A DNA stretch of 64,000 nt, taken from NCBI RefSeq assembly GCF_018531465.1, contig NZ_JAHDTF010000012.1, positions 186,001 to 250,000 of the forward strand, written 5' to 3'. The position numbers and the translations under genes are program-made. Below, one piece after another: positions 8,672 to 16,374 of the stretch; the first letter of the stretch is position 1, and each line of letters begins with the position of its first letter. The notes beneath the pieces are model-generated. The model was not told the origin of the DNA. It did not search any database and saw only the letters and a list, made by a program, of their open reading frames with translations. The DNA is from Sphaerisporangium fuscum. Its GTDB lineage: Bacteria; Actinomycetota; Actinomycetes; Streptosporangiales; Streptosporangiaceae.

Positions 8672-9748
8672 TCAGTCGGCGGAGGTGGGCGAGGGCTCGC
8701 GGCTGCGGAGCAGGAGCATCGCGGCGTCGTCGTGGAGCGGCGCGTCGACATGGTGGACCAGGTCGCGCCTGAGCGCCTCGAGCGCAGCCTCCGGGTCGTC
8801 GTCCTTCAGCAGGAAGGCCCGCTCGGCGAGGGGGTAGAAACGCCCCGCCCGGTCGCGTGCCTCGATCACTCCGTCGGTGTACAGCAGGATCTGGTCCCCG
8901 GGCCGGAACGCCACCTGGTGGGGGCTCGGGCCCTCGACCCCGAACGTCGCCAGGCCGAGGGGCGGGGCGGTGTCGTCGGGCTCGGCAAGGGTGATCGCGC
9001 CGTTGGCGTGCAGGATCAGCGGCGGCGGATGACCGTAGTTGAGCAGCGTGAGCTTCCCGCCGGGATCGGCCTCGACCAGGATGGCCGTCACGAACTCCTC
9101 GCCGGACAGCCGCCGGTTGAGGGCCTTCTCGAGCCGGCCGCTGACGCCGCGGAGGTCGGGCTCGTCGTGGGCGGCCTCGCGGAAGGCGCCGAGGACGAGC
9201 GCCGCCGTCTCGACCGCCTCCAGACCCTTGCCCTGCACGTCGCCGACGATCGCGCGGACCGAGGCCGGGCCGGTGACCACTTCGTACAGGTCGCCCCCGA
9301 TGCGGGCCTCGGCGTTGGCGGAGGTGTAGGAGACGGCCGCGCGCAGGTGGCCCGCCCGTCGCGGGACCGGCCTGAGCAGGACCCGCTGCGCCACCTCGGC
9401 GACCGACCGCACCGTCGCGAGCTCGCGCTCGCTGCGCTGCCGCCCGGCCGTGGCCAGGATGGCCGCCGCCGTGACCCCGAGGATCGAGATCAGGCTCATG
9501 TTGCTCTGCGGGTCTCCGAGGACGCCGTCGTACAGGGCGAGGACGACCGACAGGACCAGCGCCAGGACGCCGATGAGCACGGTGCGGCGGATGCCGCCGA
9601 CGAGGCTGGCGAACGCGGGGCCGACCGCCAGCAGGGAGAGGTAGCCGAGACCGGGGCCGGTCAGGAGGTCGACGGCGGTCACGATGCCCAGCGAGGCGAG
9701 GGGCAGCGCCCCCATGAGGCGCTGCGTCCGGCGATTGACCGCTGTCAT
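8672..9748 (-). CDS. Membrane-anchored PP2C/SpoIIE-type serine phosphatase
   Basis: The first 110 residues of this 358-residue protein hold about five membrane segments. A short linker helix and a SpoIIE/RsbU PP2C domain (about 135-350) follow. Metal-binding motifs are visible: GGDLYEV, VGDVQGKGLEA, and near the end LLYTDGVIEARD and DDAAMLLL. Such phosphatases dephosphorylate anti-sigma-factor antagonists and so control stress sigma factors. No partner antagonist or anti-sigma gene is adjacent. The ATG at 9746-9748 was chosen because the upstream 18 codons look non-coding. Confidence 0.88.
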   Translation of the reverse strand: MTAVNRRTQRLMGALPLASLGIVTAVDLLTGPGLGYLSLLAVGPAFASLVGGIRRTVLIGVLALVLSVVLALYDGVLGDPQSNMSLISILGVTAAAILATAGRQRSERELATVRSVAEVAQRVLLRPVPRRAGHLRAAVSYTSANAEARIGGDLYEVVTGPASVRAIVGDVQGKGLEAVETAALVLGAFREAAHDEPDLRGVSGRLEKALNRRLSGEEFVTAILVEADPGGKLTLLNYGHPPPLILHANGAITLAEPDDTAPPLGLATFGVEGPSPHQVAFRPGDQILLYTDGVIEARDRAGRFYPLAERAFLLKDDDPEAALEALRRDLVHHVDAPLHDDAAMLLLRSREPSPTSAD

Positions 9749-10246
9749 AGGCGCTCCGCAGCCGTGACGGTCGCGACACTGTCGTGCTCGCCCCGCACAC
9801 AACGCCGGCGGGCGGGCGGATTGCCGGAAGGATCACCGGTGACCGGGAAAGGGGGTAAGCGCGACCACTTCGCGCCTTCGCGAGTAAGCACGTCGACGAC
9901 CTCACAGCACAACGAACTGGACGCTCAACGGCGTCTGAAAGCCGGACCGAGCCTGCCCGAGCGTGATTCGCTCCGGGAGGTCTCTGAAGGCCTCATGAAT
10001 CGAACCTTACTCTGGGATCAGCGGGCTGGGACCGATTCGATACAGGTCTTCGAGTTTCCCCTTGGCATACCACCAGGAAAGCCGCTCATAACATGAAAAG
10101 AGGATATTTCCGTATTAGGTGGGCGGTGCGATTCCTGGTGGCAACGGGCAGGCCGGCTCCGGACCACTGGCTCAGGCGGTCGGGAGAGGTGGCCGCGGCT
10201 CCCGCACGACGGCTTCCGGCGGCCGGACGACGGGCTTCCGCGCAGG
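9749..10246. other. Intergenic region, 498 bases, no gene seen
   Basis: No convincing gene on either strand. The stretch 9990-10125 is clearly less GC-rich than its surroundings and could hold promoters. Frames crossing the region lack codon bias and recognisable motifs. Confidence 0.5.
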
Positions 10247-10477
10247 TCAGGTGGGGGACTTCTCCCGGGCGGCCGGCTTCAGGTGCAACTCGTCGAGGAG
10301 GGCCTGCGTGGCCGCGGCGACGGCGTCCACGGCCCTTTCGAACGCCTCCGCGTTACGCGCCGAGGGCGACCGGAAACCCGAGATCTTGCGGACGTACTGC
10401 AGCGCGGCGGCCCGTACGTCGTCGCCGGTGACATCGCTGGTATAGGGCTCACGAAGCGTCTTGATACTCCTGCACAT
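10247..10477 (-). CDS. DUF2277 family small protein
   Basis: A 76-residue protein starting MCRSIKTLREP and containing GDDVRAAALQYVRKISGF, the signature of DUF2277, a small helical cytoplasmic family widespread in actinobacteria. Its function is unknown. The ATG at 10475-10477 matches the conserved family start; six extra in-frame codons upstream are ignored. It is followed downstream by the empty region before the phosphatase gene. Confidence 0.85.
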   Translation of the reverse strand: MCRSIKTLREPYTSDVTGDDVRAAALQYVRKISGFRSPSARNAEAFERAVDAVAAATQALLDELHLKPAAREKSPT

Positions 10478-10516
10478 GACAGGACGGTACGTCATGCCGG
10501 CCGCGAAGGGGCTCCC

Positions 10517-11047
10517 CTAAGCCACCCCCGGCGCCCGCCGGGCCCGGTGCCGTCGTACGGCGTCGCGGTTGGAGCAGCGGGGTGAGCAGTAACGCTGCCG
10601 CCCGCCGCGCGACACGTCGACGTACACCAGGCCACAGCCCTCGCGGGCGCAGCGGCCGAGCCTCGACATCCCCCGCCCGGCGAGGTGCAGGGCCGTGCCC
10701 ACGGCGCCCAGCGCGCGGAGCACCTTGCCGAGCGGCAGGCCCTGGTCGCGGTAGTGCACGTGCCAGCCGGTCCCGCCGTGGTCGGTCAGGCGGGGGTGGG
10801 CGGCGGTCTCCGCGAGCAGGCGGTTGACCAGCTCCGCCCGCCGCTTCTCGTCGGAGGTGTCGACGATCTCGCACCACCGGTCGACGAGGTCCAGCGTGAC
10901 GGTCAGGTCCTCCTCGACGACGGGCATGTCCATGACGAAACCGGCGTCGAGACACCGCTTCACCAGGTCGTCGAGCGACGTGGGCGGGGAGTTGGCGAGG
11001 TCGGCCATCAGGCACACGGCGTCCTGGCCGTAAGGGTTGAGATGCAC
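10517..11047 (-). CDS. CGNR zinc-finger protein, probable regulator
   Basis: A 176-residue protein whose C-terminus carries the CGNR zinc finger: two Cys in CAREGCG, then VYVDVSRGGRQRYCSPRCSN and a basic tail. The N-terminal part, beginning HLNPYGQDAV, is the ABATE-type stress domain that usually precedes it. The family is thought to bind DNA. I prefer the GTG at 11045-11047 because TGTAAT sits exactly at -12 to -7 before it, which fits a leaderless transcript. The alternative ATG at 11072-11074 would overlap the divergent small gene. Confidence 0.8.
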   Translation of the reverse strand: MHLNPYGQDAVCLMADLANSPPTSLDDLVKRCLDAGFVMDMPVVEEDLTVTLDLVDRWCEIVDTSDEKRRAELVNRLLAETAAHPRLTDHGGTGWHVHYRDQGLPLGKVLRALGAVGTALHLAGRGMSRLGRCAREGCGLVYVDVSRGGRQRYCSPRCSNRDAVRRHRARRAPGVA

Positions 11048-11072
11048 AATGCCATTACAGCACGCTGGTCTC

Positions 11073-11222
11073 ATGAGCGATCACGACGGACACGTTTGGG
11101 AGACCCGATCTCGTCACCACACCAGTGAGGGACTGGTGCGCTACCAGTCCTGCCACTGCGGCGTCTGGCGCGTCGTCACCGGTCACGACGCCACCGTGCT
11201 GTGGCGTACGGCCCGCCGGTGA
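11073..11222 (+). CDS. Small conserved-looking 49-aa protein
   Basis: A 49-residue protein, MSDHDGHVWETRSRHH..., with a central CHC motif (SCHCGVWRV) and many His/Trp/Arg residues. It does not match a named family I can recall, but Cys/His-bearing small proteins of this style recur in actinobacteria. It is divergent from the CGNR gene with only about 25 bases between the starts. No ribosome-binding site is seen, so translation may be leaderless. A palindrome follows its stop. Confidence 0.5.
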   Translation: MSDHDGHVWETRSRHHTSEGLVRYQSCHCGVWRVVTGHDATVLWRTARR

Positions 11223-11238
11223 CGGGCCCCGGGCCCGT
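11222..11238 (+). terminator. GC hairpin after the 49-aa gene
   Basis: ACGGGC-cccgg-GCCCGT forms a short GC stem directly at the stop codon. A second one, CCGGCCC-tgcc-GGGCCGG, follows at 11273-11290. Neither has a T-tract, so termination is only a possibility. Confidence 0.3.
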
Positions 11239-11327
11239 AGAGCGGCGGGCAAATCCCCGCCAAGCGGCGTTACCGGCCCTGCCGGGCCGGGGATGGGCCA
11301 TACGTTCCCCGAGCGAGGGAGGCTGTC

Positions 11328-11687
11328 ATGGCGCAGAAGACCACCGCCGCTCCGGCCCGCGCCAAGGCCGGCACGACAGGCCGCCGCGCCTCGGCGGGCA
11401 GGGCCGGCGAGAAGAGCGAGAAGAAGGAGACTCCCCGGCCGGAGGCGCCGAAGGAGCACCATCATCGCGTGCGGCACCATCAGCAGGTGGTACACGTCCC
11501 GCTGCTCGGAGAGGTGGTCGTGCCGCCTCCGCAGCGCCTGGTGTTCTACGCGGCGCTCGGCGTGCTGACCGCCTTCGAGATCATCGAATGGCCGCTCGCT
11601 CTGGTGATCGCGGCCGGTCACTTCCTGGCCGAGCAGCACACCTCGCGCGTCCTGCAGGAGGTCGGCCAGGCGGCCGAGGCGGTCTGA
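11328..11687 (+). CDS. Basic N-tail single-TM protein of unknown function
   Basis: A 119-residue protein with an Ala/Lys/Arg-rich, low-complexity first half (about 1-40), a His cluster (EHHHRVRHHQQ, about 43-53), a VVVPPPQRL segment and one hydrophobic helix (about 72-95). It ends in a short amphipathic tail. The basic tail resembles histone-like or nucleic-acid-binding tails, but no domain is recognised. GAGGCTGTC precedes the ATG, giving a reasonable ribosome-binding site. It stands alone between the 49-aa gene and the ferritin-like gene. Confidence 0.6.
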   Translation: MAQKTTAAPARAKAGTTGRRASAGRAGEKSEKKETPRPEAPKEHHHRVRHHQQVVHVPLLGEVVVPPPQRLVFYAALGVLTAFEIIEWPLALVIAAGHFLAEQHTSRVLQEVGQAAEAV

Positions 11688-11863
11688 CCGCGCCAAGAGT
11701 TGACCGGCCGTCCGCGCTTCCTCCTGTCGGCGCGCGCCATTCGAGCAGGCGACTACATAAAAGGCAAAATATCCGGATAATCTCCTCTGATCCGGTACCC
11801 CGGAACGGCGAAAATCCTCAGCGGATTCCCTGATTTCCGGCAATCCAGGTGTTTATGGGATTC

Positions 11864-11889
11864 GGTTGTCACGGTCGAATAACGGGTAC
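11864..11889 (+). promoter_or_regulatory. Sigma-B-like stress promoter
   Basis: GGTT at 11864-11867, 16 bases, then GGGTAC at 11884-11889 fits the GNNTN14-16GGGTAC/T pattern of Streptomyces sigma-B-type promoters. It would give a transcript starting about 35 bases before the ferritin-like gene. Hemerythrin and Usp genes nearby fit a general-stress theme. The pattern is short, so chance cannot be excluded. Confidence 0.45.
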
Positions 11890-11931
11890 ATGCACTGAGC
11901 CCGCCGAATCACCATAAAAGGAGTCATATCC

Positions 11932-13152
11932 GTGGCTTTCAATCCTTTGGAGCAGCAGGGAATCCCGCTGGACCAGCAACTGCGCAACTGGCGGGAACTC
12001 AACGTCCCTCAACTCGACCCCGACCACTCCGATCCCTACGCACGCTGCCGCGTCATCACCATGAACGGCATCGAGATGGAGGCGGTCTGGTTCAGCCACC
12101 AGTTCAGCCGCCACTGCCCCGACCTGGAGGCCCGCCGGCAGCTCGCGGAGGTGCGCTACATCGAGCAGCAGCAGCAGAAGGCCGTCAACTGGCTGCTTCC
12201 CGGCCTGGCCTCCGTACTGGAGACCACGATCGCCTACGAGCAGGTGGCGGTCGACCTCACCGCGTGGCTGGCACGGATGGAGCCGGACCCCTACATCAAG
12301 CAGGCCCTGGAGTTCGGCGTCCTTGAGGACTTCGACCACCTCTACCGGTACGCCAACCTGTACGAGCTCATCGAGCACCGCAAGGCAGAGAAGATCGTCG
12401 ACGCGCTCACAGAGGTCATGCCGGGACGGCCCACGCGCCTGCACCACCGGCATCCGATCGACAACGTCCGCGACCACTACGACAAGGAGAAGGCCGCTCC
12501 CATCTCCAAGCTGCACACGCTGACGATCACGGCCGCCGAGCAGCAGACCATGAACTTCTACTGCAACGTCGGCCCCCAGTACATGGAGCCGATCGCCCGC
12601 CAGCTCTACCAGGAGATCGGGCTCATCGAAGAGGAGCACGTCACCCACTACGAGAGCCTCATGGATCCGGGCGAGACGTGGTGGGAGCAGCTCGTCAACC
12701 ACGAGTACAACGAGTGCTACATGTACCACTCGTTCATGCAGACCGAGTCCGACCAGCGGCTCAAGGCCATCTGGGAGCTGCACCTGGCGATGGAGCTGGA
12801 GCACCTGCGCATCGCCTGCGACCTGATGCGGCGCCACGACGGCCGCGACCCCGCCGAGATGCTGCCGCGCGAGATGCCGGCACCGGTGACGTTCGAGCCG
12901 AACAAGGCGTACCTCCGCGAGCTCATCGCCACCCAGCTCGACCTCACGACCCTCGGCACCGGGTACGTGCGCGAGGCGCACGAGCGCTTCCAGCGGTTCC
13001 AGGAGCGCATCCACGGTGGCGAGACGCCGCCGAGCGACCAGATCATCGAGGAGACCACGCACAAGTTCGGCCAGGACTACCGCATGGAGACGGAGGGCCC
13101 GCACCCCGTCCCCAGCCTGCGGCGTCCCGAGTCCGGGAACAAGCGCCGATAG
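11932..13152 (+). CDS. Ferritin-like-fold protein of unknown function
   Basis: A 406-residue, almost wholly helical soluble protein. Two E-x-x-H motifs (EEEH at 233-236 and ELEH at 288-291) and further helix-borne Glu residues (about E103, E132, E203) suggest a four-helix di-metal centre of the ferritin-like superfamily. I do not recognise a characterised family. The GTG start has AAAGGAG 10 bases upstream; a sigma-B-like promoter precedes it and a strong hairpin follows. Di-iron oxidase, peroxide or metal-storage roles are possible but unproven. Confidence 0.6.
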   Translation: MAFNPLEQQGIPLDQQLRNWRELNVPQLDPDHSDPYARCRVITMNGIEMEAVWFSHQFSRHCPDLEARRQLAEVRYIEQQQQKAVNWLLPGLASVLETTIAYEQVAVDLTAWLARMEPDPYIKQALEFGVLEDFDHLYRYANLYELIEHRKAEKIVDALTEVMPGRPTRLHHRHPIDNVRDHYDKEKAAPISKLHTLTITAAEQQTMNFYCNVGPQYMEPIARQLYQEIGLIEEEHVTHYESLMDPGETWWEQLVNHEYNECYMYHSFMQTESDQRLKAIWELHLAMELEHLRIACDLMRRHDGRDPAEMLPREMPAPVTFEPNKAYLRELIATQLDLTTLGTGYVREAHERFQRFQERIHGGETPPSDQIIEETTHKFGQDYRMETEGPHPVPSLRRPESGNKRR

Positions 13153-13165
13153 CGGTCTCCGCACG

Positions 13166-13206
13166 ACTGTGCGCGGCACCCCGGGGTCCGGGGAGCCGCG
13201 CACAGT
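13166..13206. terminator. Strong bidirectional hairpin terminator
   Basis: A 19-bp stem with one mismatch and a 3-base loop (ACTGTGCGCGGC... paired with ...GCCGCGCACAGT) lies between the convergent ferritin-like and hemerythrin genes. Confidence 0.8.
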
Positions 13207-13227
13207 GCTTATGGCCTCGCGCCGCGC

Positions 13228-13818
13228 TCAGTCCTTCTTCGTCTTGGCCACGGTCTGCCGGATCACGTCGCGGACCCGGTCCATGATCGCGGTGGGGGTG
13301 CCCACCAGGATGTTCTTCGTCGCCGACTCGACCCCGGGGTGGGGGTGTGTCGGGGCGAGCGCCTCGGCCGCCTTGACCCCGATCGCCATGGTGCGCCGCT
13401 CCGCGTCGCTGGTCTCCCTGACCAGCTTGGAGAACTCGTAGCGCTCCTCGGCCCGCGCGTGCTCCTCGACGGCGAGGCGGAGCTTCTGCAGGTGGGTCGG
13501 GAAGGACGGGTCGTCGGTGCCGCGCTGCTCCATCAGTTCGAGCAGTTGCTTGGCCTCGTTCTCCTCCCGCAGCCGCTCGTCGACCACGGCGTCCCCGCCG
13601 TCGATCGCGCGCCGTGCGTACGGGTGGACGATCTCCTCCTCCGCCGTCTCATGGATGGCGAGCAACCGGACCAGCCGCTCGAACGACTCCGCCCGCGCTC
13701 CTCCCACGGCCCGCTCGACCTCGTCGAACAGATCCCTGATCATGGCGTGCTGGCGGATGAGCAGCCCGATCACATCGCTTTCGTCCAGTAGTTCCGGCAT
13801 CGTGTGGCTGTCGGCCAT
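13228..13818 (-). CDS. Hemerythrin-domain protein
   Basis: A 196-residue protein. Residues about 15-140 form a HHE cation-binding domain with His and Glu ligands in IRQHAMIRDLFDEVE, LAIHETAEEEIVHP and VEEHARAEERYEF. Such proteins bind a di-iron centre and are linked to oxygen, NO or redox sensing and stress in actinobacteria. GGGGAGG lies just before the ATG at 13816-13818. The tail (about 155-196) is Lys/Arg-rich. It is convergent with the ferritin-like gene across a strong terminator. Confidence 0.88.
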   Translation of the reverse strand: MADSHTMPELLDESDVIGLLIRQHAMIRDLFDEVERAVGGARAESFERLVRLLAIHETAEEEIVHPYARRAIDGGDAVVDERLREENEAKQLLELMEQRGTDDPSFPTHLQKLRLAVEEHARAEERYEFSKLVRETSDAERRTMAIGVKAAEALAPTHPHPGVESATKNILVGTPTAIMDRVRDVIRQTVAKTKKD

Positions 13819-13908
13819 GGCCTCCCCTTTCCTCAAGTTCTCGCTGCCCGCGCGCCGATCAGGCGGAACCGAAGGGGGGCCCTGGAACGGGTAAGGCCGG
13901 AACGCCGG

Positions 13909-14412
13909 TCAGGCGGCGACGGTGGGGGTGGTCAGCCCTCCGGCGAGCGCGGGGGACATCTGGTCGAGGGCCGCGGCGATCTCGGGCGTGCGCTCCAGGG
14001 TCTCGCGCACCATGAGGTCGGTGATCTTGAGGAAGGCCAGGTGACGGATGGCGTGGGCAGCGACGTTCGCCACCGTGAGGTCGCCCGGGGTGGGGGCGGC
14101 GGGGGCGTCGCCCCTGGCCACGCGCAGTTCGTGCAGTTCGGTGGCGGGCAGGTGGGAGGCGGGGTCGGGGCAGACGGCGTAGGTGAGCACGACCTGGCCG
14201 TCCGGCTGGTAGCGCCAGCTGGTCGAGTGGACGGTGATGTCGCCGGCCTCCTCGCCGAGGCCGGACGCGCGCCGGGCCGCCTGGTCGGGGCTCTCTCCCT
14301 GCCGGGTGGAGGTCACCAGGCGGCGGTACGACCAGGTGCCGGTGGAATCGGCGCGCAAGATCAGAATCTCGATCGAGACGGGCGAGAAGCTCGCGATCTG
14401 ATCTGTCGACAT
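13909..14412 (-). CDS. Hypothetical protein, actinobacterial type
   Basis: A 167-residue protein that I do not recognise. The N-terminal half reads like a small beta-rich module with WSYRRLVTSTRQ and ITVHSTSWRYQPDGQVVLTYAVCPDP. The C-terminal half is helical, with HAIRHLAFLKITDLMVRETLER. There is no signal peptide or membrane segment. The ATG at 14410-14412 has GGGTGG upstream; two further in-frame starts lie 5 and 16 codons earlier. It is divergent from the cyanophycinase-fold gene. Confidence 0.55.
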   Translation of the reverse strand: MSTDQIASFSPVSIEILILRADSTGTWSYRRLVTSTRQGESPDQAARRASGLGEEAGDITVHSTSWRYQPDGQVVLTYAVCPDPASHLPATELHELRVARGDAPAAPTPGDLTVANVAAHAIRHLAFLKITDLMVRETLERTPEIAAALDQMSPALAGGLTTPTVAA

Positions 14413-14569
14413 GCGTTTCCACCCCATGTTCGGTCGGCCGTTGACCTGCCTGGTGACCATGCTATTGCAAACAGTGTGCAGGAGCGCCTCGTGTGCATGG
14501 CAACTCTGCTATTGCCCTAACTCCCCGCATGTGCGTCGATGACTCCTGTCACGTGAGGAGGCGGGGACG

Positions 14570-15775
14570 ATGCCGGATCGGCCGGGAGTGCTGGTGCTCA
14601 TGGGATCGGGGGAGACGAGCCCGACGATGGTGGAGGTCCATCGTTCGGTCGTCCGGCGGCTGGGCCGAGCCCCTGACGCTCTTCTGCTCGACACGCCCTA
14701 CGCCTTCCAGGAGAACCGCGCCGACATATCGGCGCGGGCCAAGCGGTACTTCGCCGAAAGCGTCGGTCTCGCCGTCGAGGTGGCGCAGGACGACCGCCCG
14801 GTGGCCGAGGCCGACTGGGTGTTCTCCGGCCCGGGCAGCCCGACCTACGCCCTCGACCGCTGGACGACCGGCGGCACCGGGGCCGAGCTGCGGGCGAGGA
14901 TCCACCTGCGGCAGGGCGCCACGGTGCTGGCCTCGGCGGCGGCGTGCACGGCGGGCGCCCTCGTGGTGCCGGTGTACGAGATCTACAAGGTGGGGGCGGA
15001 ACCGCACTGGCGCGAAGGGCTCAACCTCCTCGGCGCCCTCGGCCTCACCCTCGCGGTGATCCCCCACTACGACAACACCGAGGGCGGCACCCACGACACC
15101 CGCTACTGCTACCTGGGCGAGCGGCGCCTGTCGGCCATGGAGCGAGAGTTGCCCGACGACGCCGCGGTGCTCGGCATCGACGAGCACACCGCCGTCGTGA
15201 TCGACCTCGACGCCGGGACCGCGCAGGCGTGCGGGCGCGGCGGGGTGACGGTACGACGCAGGGGAACGCAGACCGTCCTGCCGTCCGGGACCGTCGTGAG
15301 CCTGGGGGAGTTACGCGAGCTCGCCAAGGGCGTCTCGGGCCTGCGTGCCGAACCGTCGGCCGTCCCGGCGAGTTCCCCGGACGCGGCGCCCGGCGTGACG
15401 CTGGCGGAGGCGGTCAAAGAGTGCGAGGCGCGCTTCGAGACGGCGGGTGGTGACCCCGCGGCCCTTGTCCGGTCCGTCCTCGACCTGGAAGCCGAGATCA
15501 CCCGGTGGGCGGCCGACACCGAGGAGGACGAGGGCGGTGTCGAGCAGGCGCGGGCCGTGCTGCGGCACCTGGTCACCCGTCTCGGCGGGATGGCCGACCC
15601 GCGCACCCCCGAGGAGCGTTTCGCTCCTCTCGTCGGCCCGCTGGTGGCGCTGCGGGCCCGGCTGCGGTCCGCCGGTGCGTACGACGTCGCCGACGCGGTG
15701 CGCGACGCGCTGACGCAGGGGGGCGTCGCCCTCGAGGACACCCCGGACGGCCCGCGCTGGAGCGTCCGCGACTGA
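14570..15775 (+). CDS. Cyanophycinase-fold (S51/class I GATase-like) protein with CysRS-like tail
   Basis: Residues 1 to about 250 have a class I glutamine amidotransferase-like/S51 fold, starting VLVLMGSGETSP. At the position of the S51 nucleophile loop (G-x-S-A-G-A) the protein reads AACTAGA, so the Ser is replaced by Thr with a Cys before it. From about residue 290 a helical tail ends in ADAVRDALTQGGVALEDTPDGPRW, very like the C-terminus of cysteinyl-tRNA synthetase. GGAGG precedes the ATG. The activity is unknown; loss of the classical Ser argues against simple peptidase function. Confidence 0.7.
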   Translation: MPDRPGVLVLMGSGETSPTMVEVHRSVVRRLGRAPDALLLDTPYAFQENRADISARAKRYFAESVGLAVEVAQDDRPVAEADWVFSGPGSPTYALDRWTTGGTGAELRARIHLRQGATVLASAAACTAGALVVPVYEIYKVGAEPHWREGLNLLGALGLTLAVIPHYDNTEGGTHDTRYCYLGERRLSAMERELPDDAAVLGIDEHTAVVIDLDAGTAQACGRGGVTVRRRGTQTVLPSGTVVSLGELRELAKGVSGLRAEPSAVPASSPDAAPGVTLAEAVKECEARFETAGGDPAALVRSVLDLEAEITRWAADTEEDEGGVEQARAVLRHLVTRLGGMADPRTPEERFAPLVGPLVALRARLRSAGAYDVADAVRDALTQGGVALEDTPDGPRWSVRD

Positions 15776-15838
15776 TCGCCGGAAACAAACCGGTCCACCA
15801 GCAGGACTGATGACCGTTTCGTGGGGCAAAGGCCTTCC

Positions 15839-15934
15839 GTGGTAGATGAGGGATTGGTGTTGCTCCTGGCATGGGCACAGTTGCTCATGCTCGTGGGGCT
15901 GCTGAGTTACTTCCTCCTGCGGAAACGGTCATGA
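15839..15934 (+). CDS. Tiny single-TM protein, translationally coupled
   Basis: A 31-residue frame, VVDEGLVLLLAWAQLLMLV..., has one strong hydrophobic helix and a basic end (FLLRKRS). It stops in an ATGA overlap with the lipoprotein gene, the same coupling used by all later genes of the operon. AAAGG lies about 7 bases before the GTG. A later GTG at 15857 is possible. It is short, so chance cannot be ruled out. Confidence 0.45.
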   Translation: MVDEGLVLLLAWAQLLMLVGLLSYFLLRKRS

Positions 15935-16374
15935 GACCCCTGGTGAAGATCGTCCCGTCGGTGGTGCTGGTCGCCTGCGTCGTGTCCGGCTGCGTCAGCC
16001 CGGCGTGGGACGACCATGATTACGGGCTGAAGGCCGGCGCGAGCGCGCAGGCGGTGGCGTCGAACGTGGAGATCGTACGGCTGGCCGTCCGCGACCACGC
16101 CGAGCTGACCAGCCCGTACCTGAAGAGCCTGCTGACCCAGGCCGTCGAGGACATCGGGAACGTCAACCAGCAGTTCGGCGGGGTGCAGCCCCCGTCCGAC
16201 GTCTCCGACCGGCTCCGCACGCAGGTCACCGACCTCACCACGGAGGCCGAGGACGAGGTGCAGGACCTTCTCATCCAGGTCAGGAGGAACGGCCTGCGCG
16301 ACCCGGCGCAGGCCGAGACCAAGCTCGGCAAGCTGGCCGAGAAGCTGCGCGCGATCGAGGAGGCCCACCGGTGA
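15931..16374 (+). CDS. Predicted lipoprotein
   Basis: A 147-residue protein with a lipoprotein signal peptide: basic MRPLVK, a hydrophobic stretch and the lipobox VVSGC at about 17-21. The mature part is helical and amphipathic with many Glu/Gln/Arg residues, possibly coiled-coil. No family is recognised. It starts inside the ATGA of the tiny TM gene and its stop overlaps the GTG of the Nramp-related gene. By context it may be an outer-face accessory of the metal transporter. Confidence 0.7.
   Translation: MRPLVKIVPSVVLVACVVSGCVSPAWDDHDYGLKAGASAQAVASNVEIVRLAVRDHAELTSPYLKSLLTQAVEDIGNVNQQFGGVQPPSDVSDRLRTQVTDLTTEAEDEVQDLLIQVRRNGLRDPAQAETKLGKLAEKLRAIEEAHR

Noticed and set aside
9749..10246. Small plus-strand ORFs considered as genes
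   Set aside because: No codon bias, start signals or recognisable motif; they run across opposite-strand genes.
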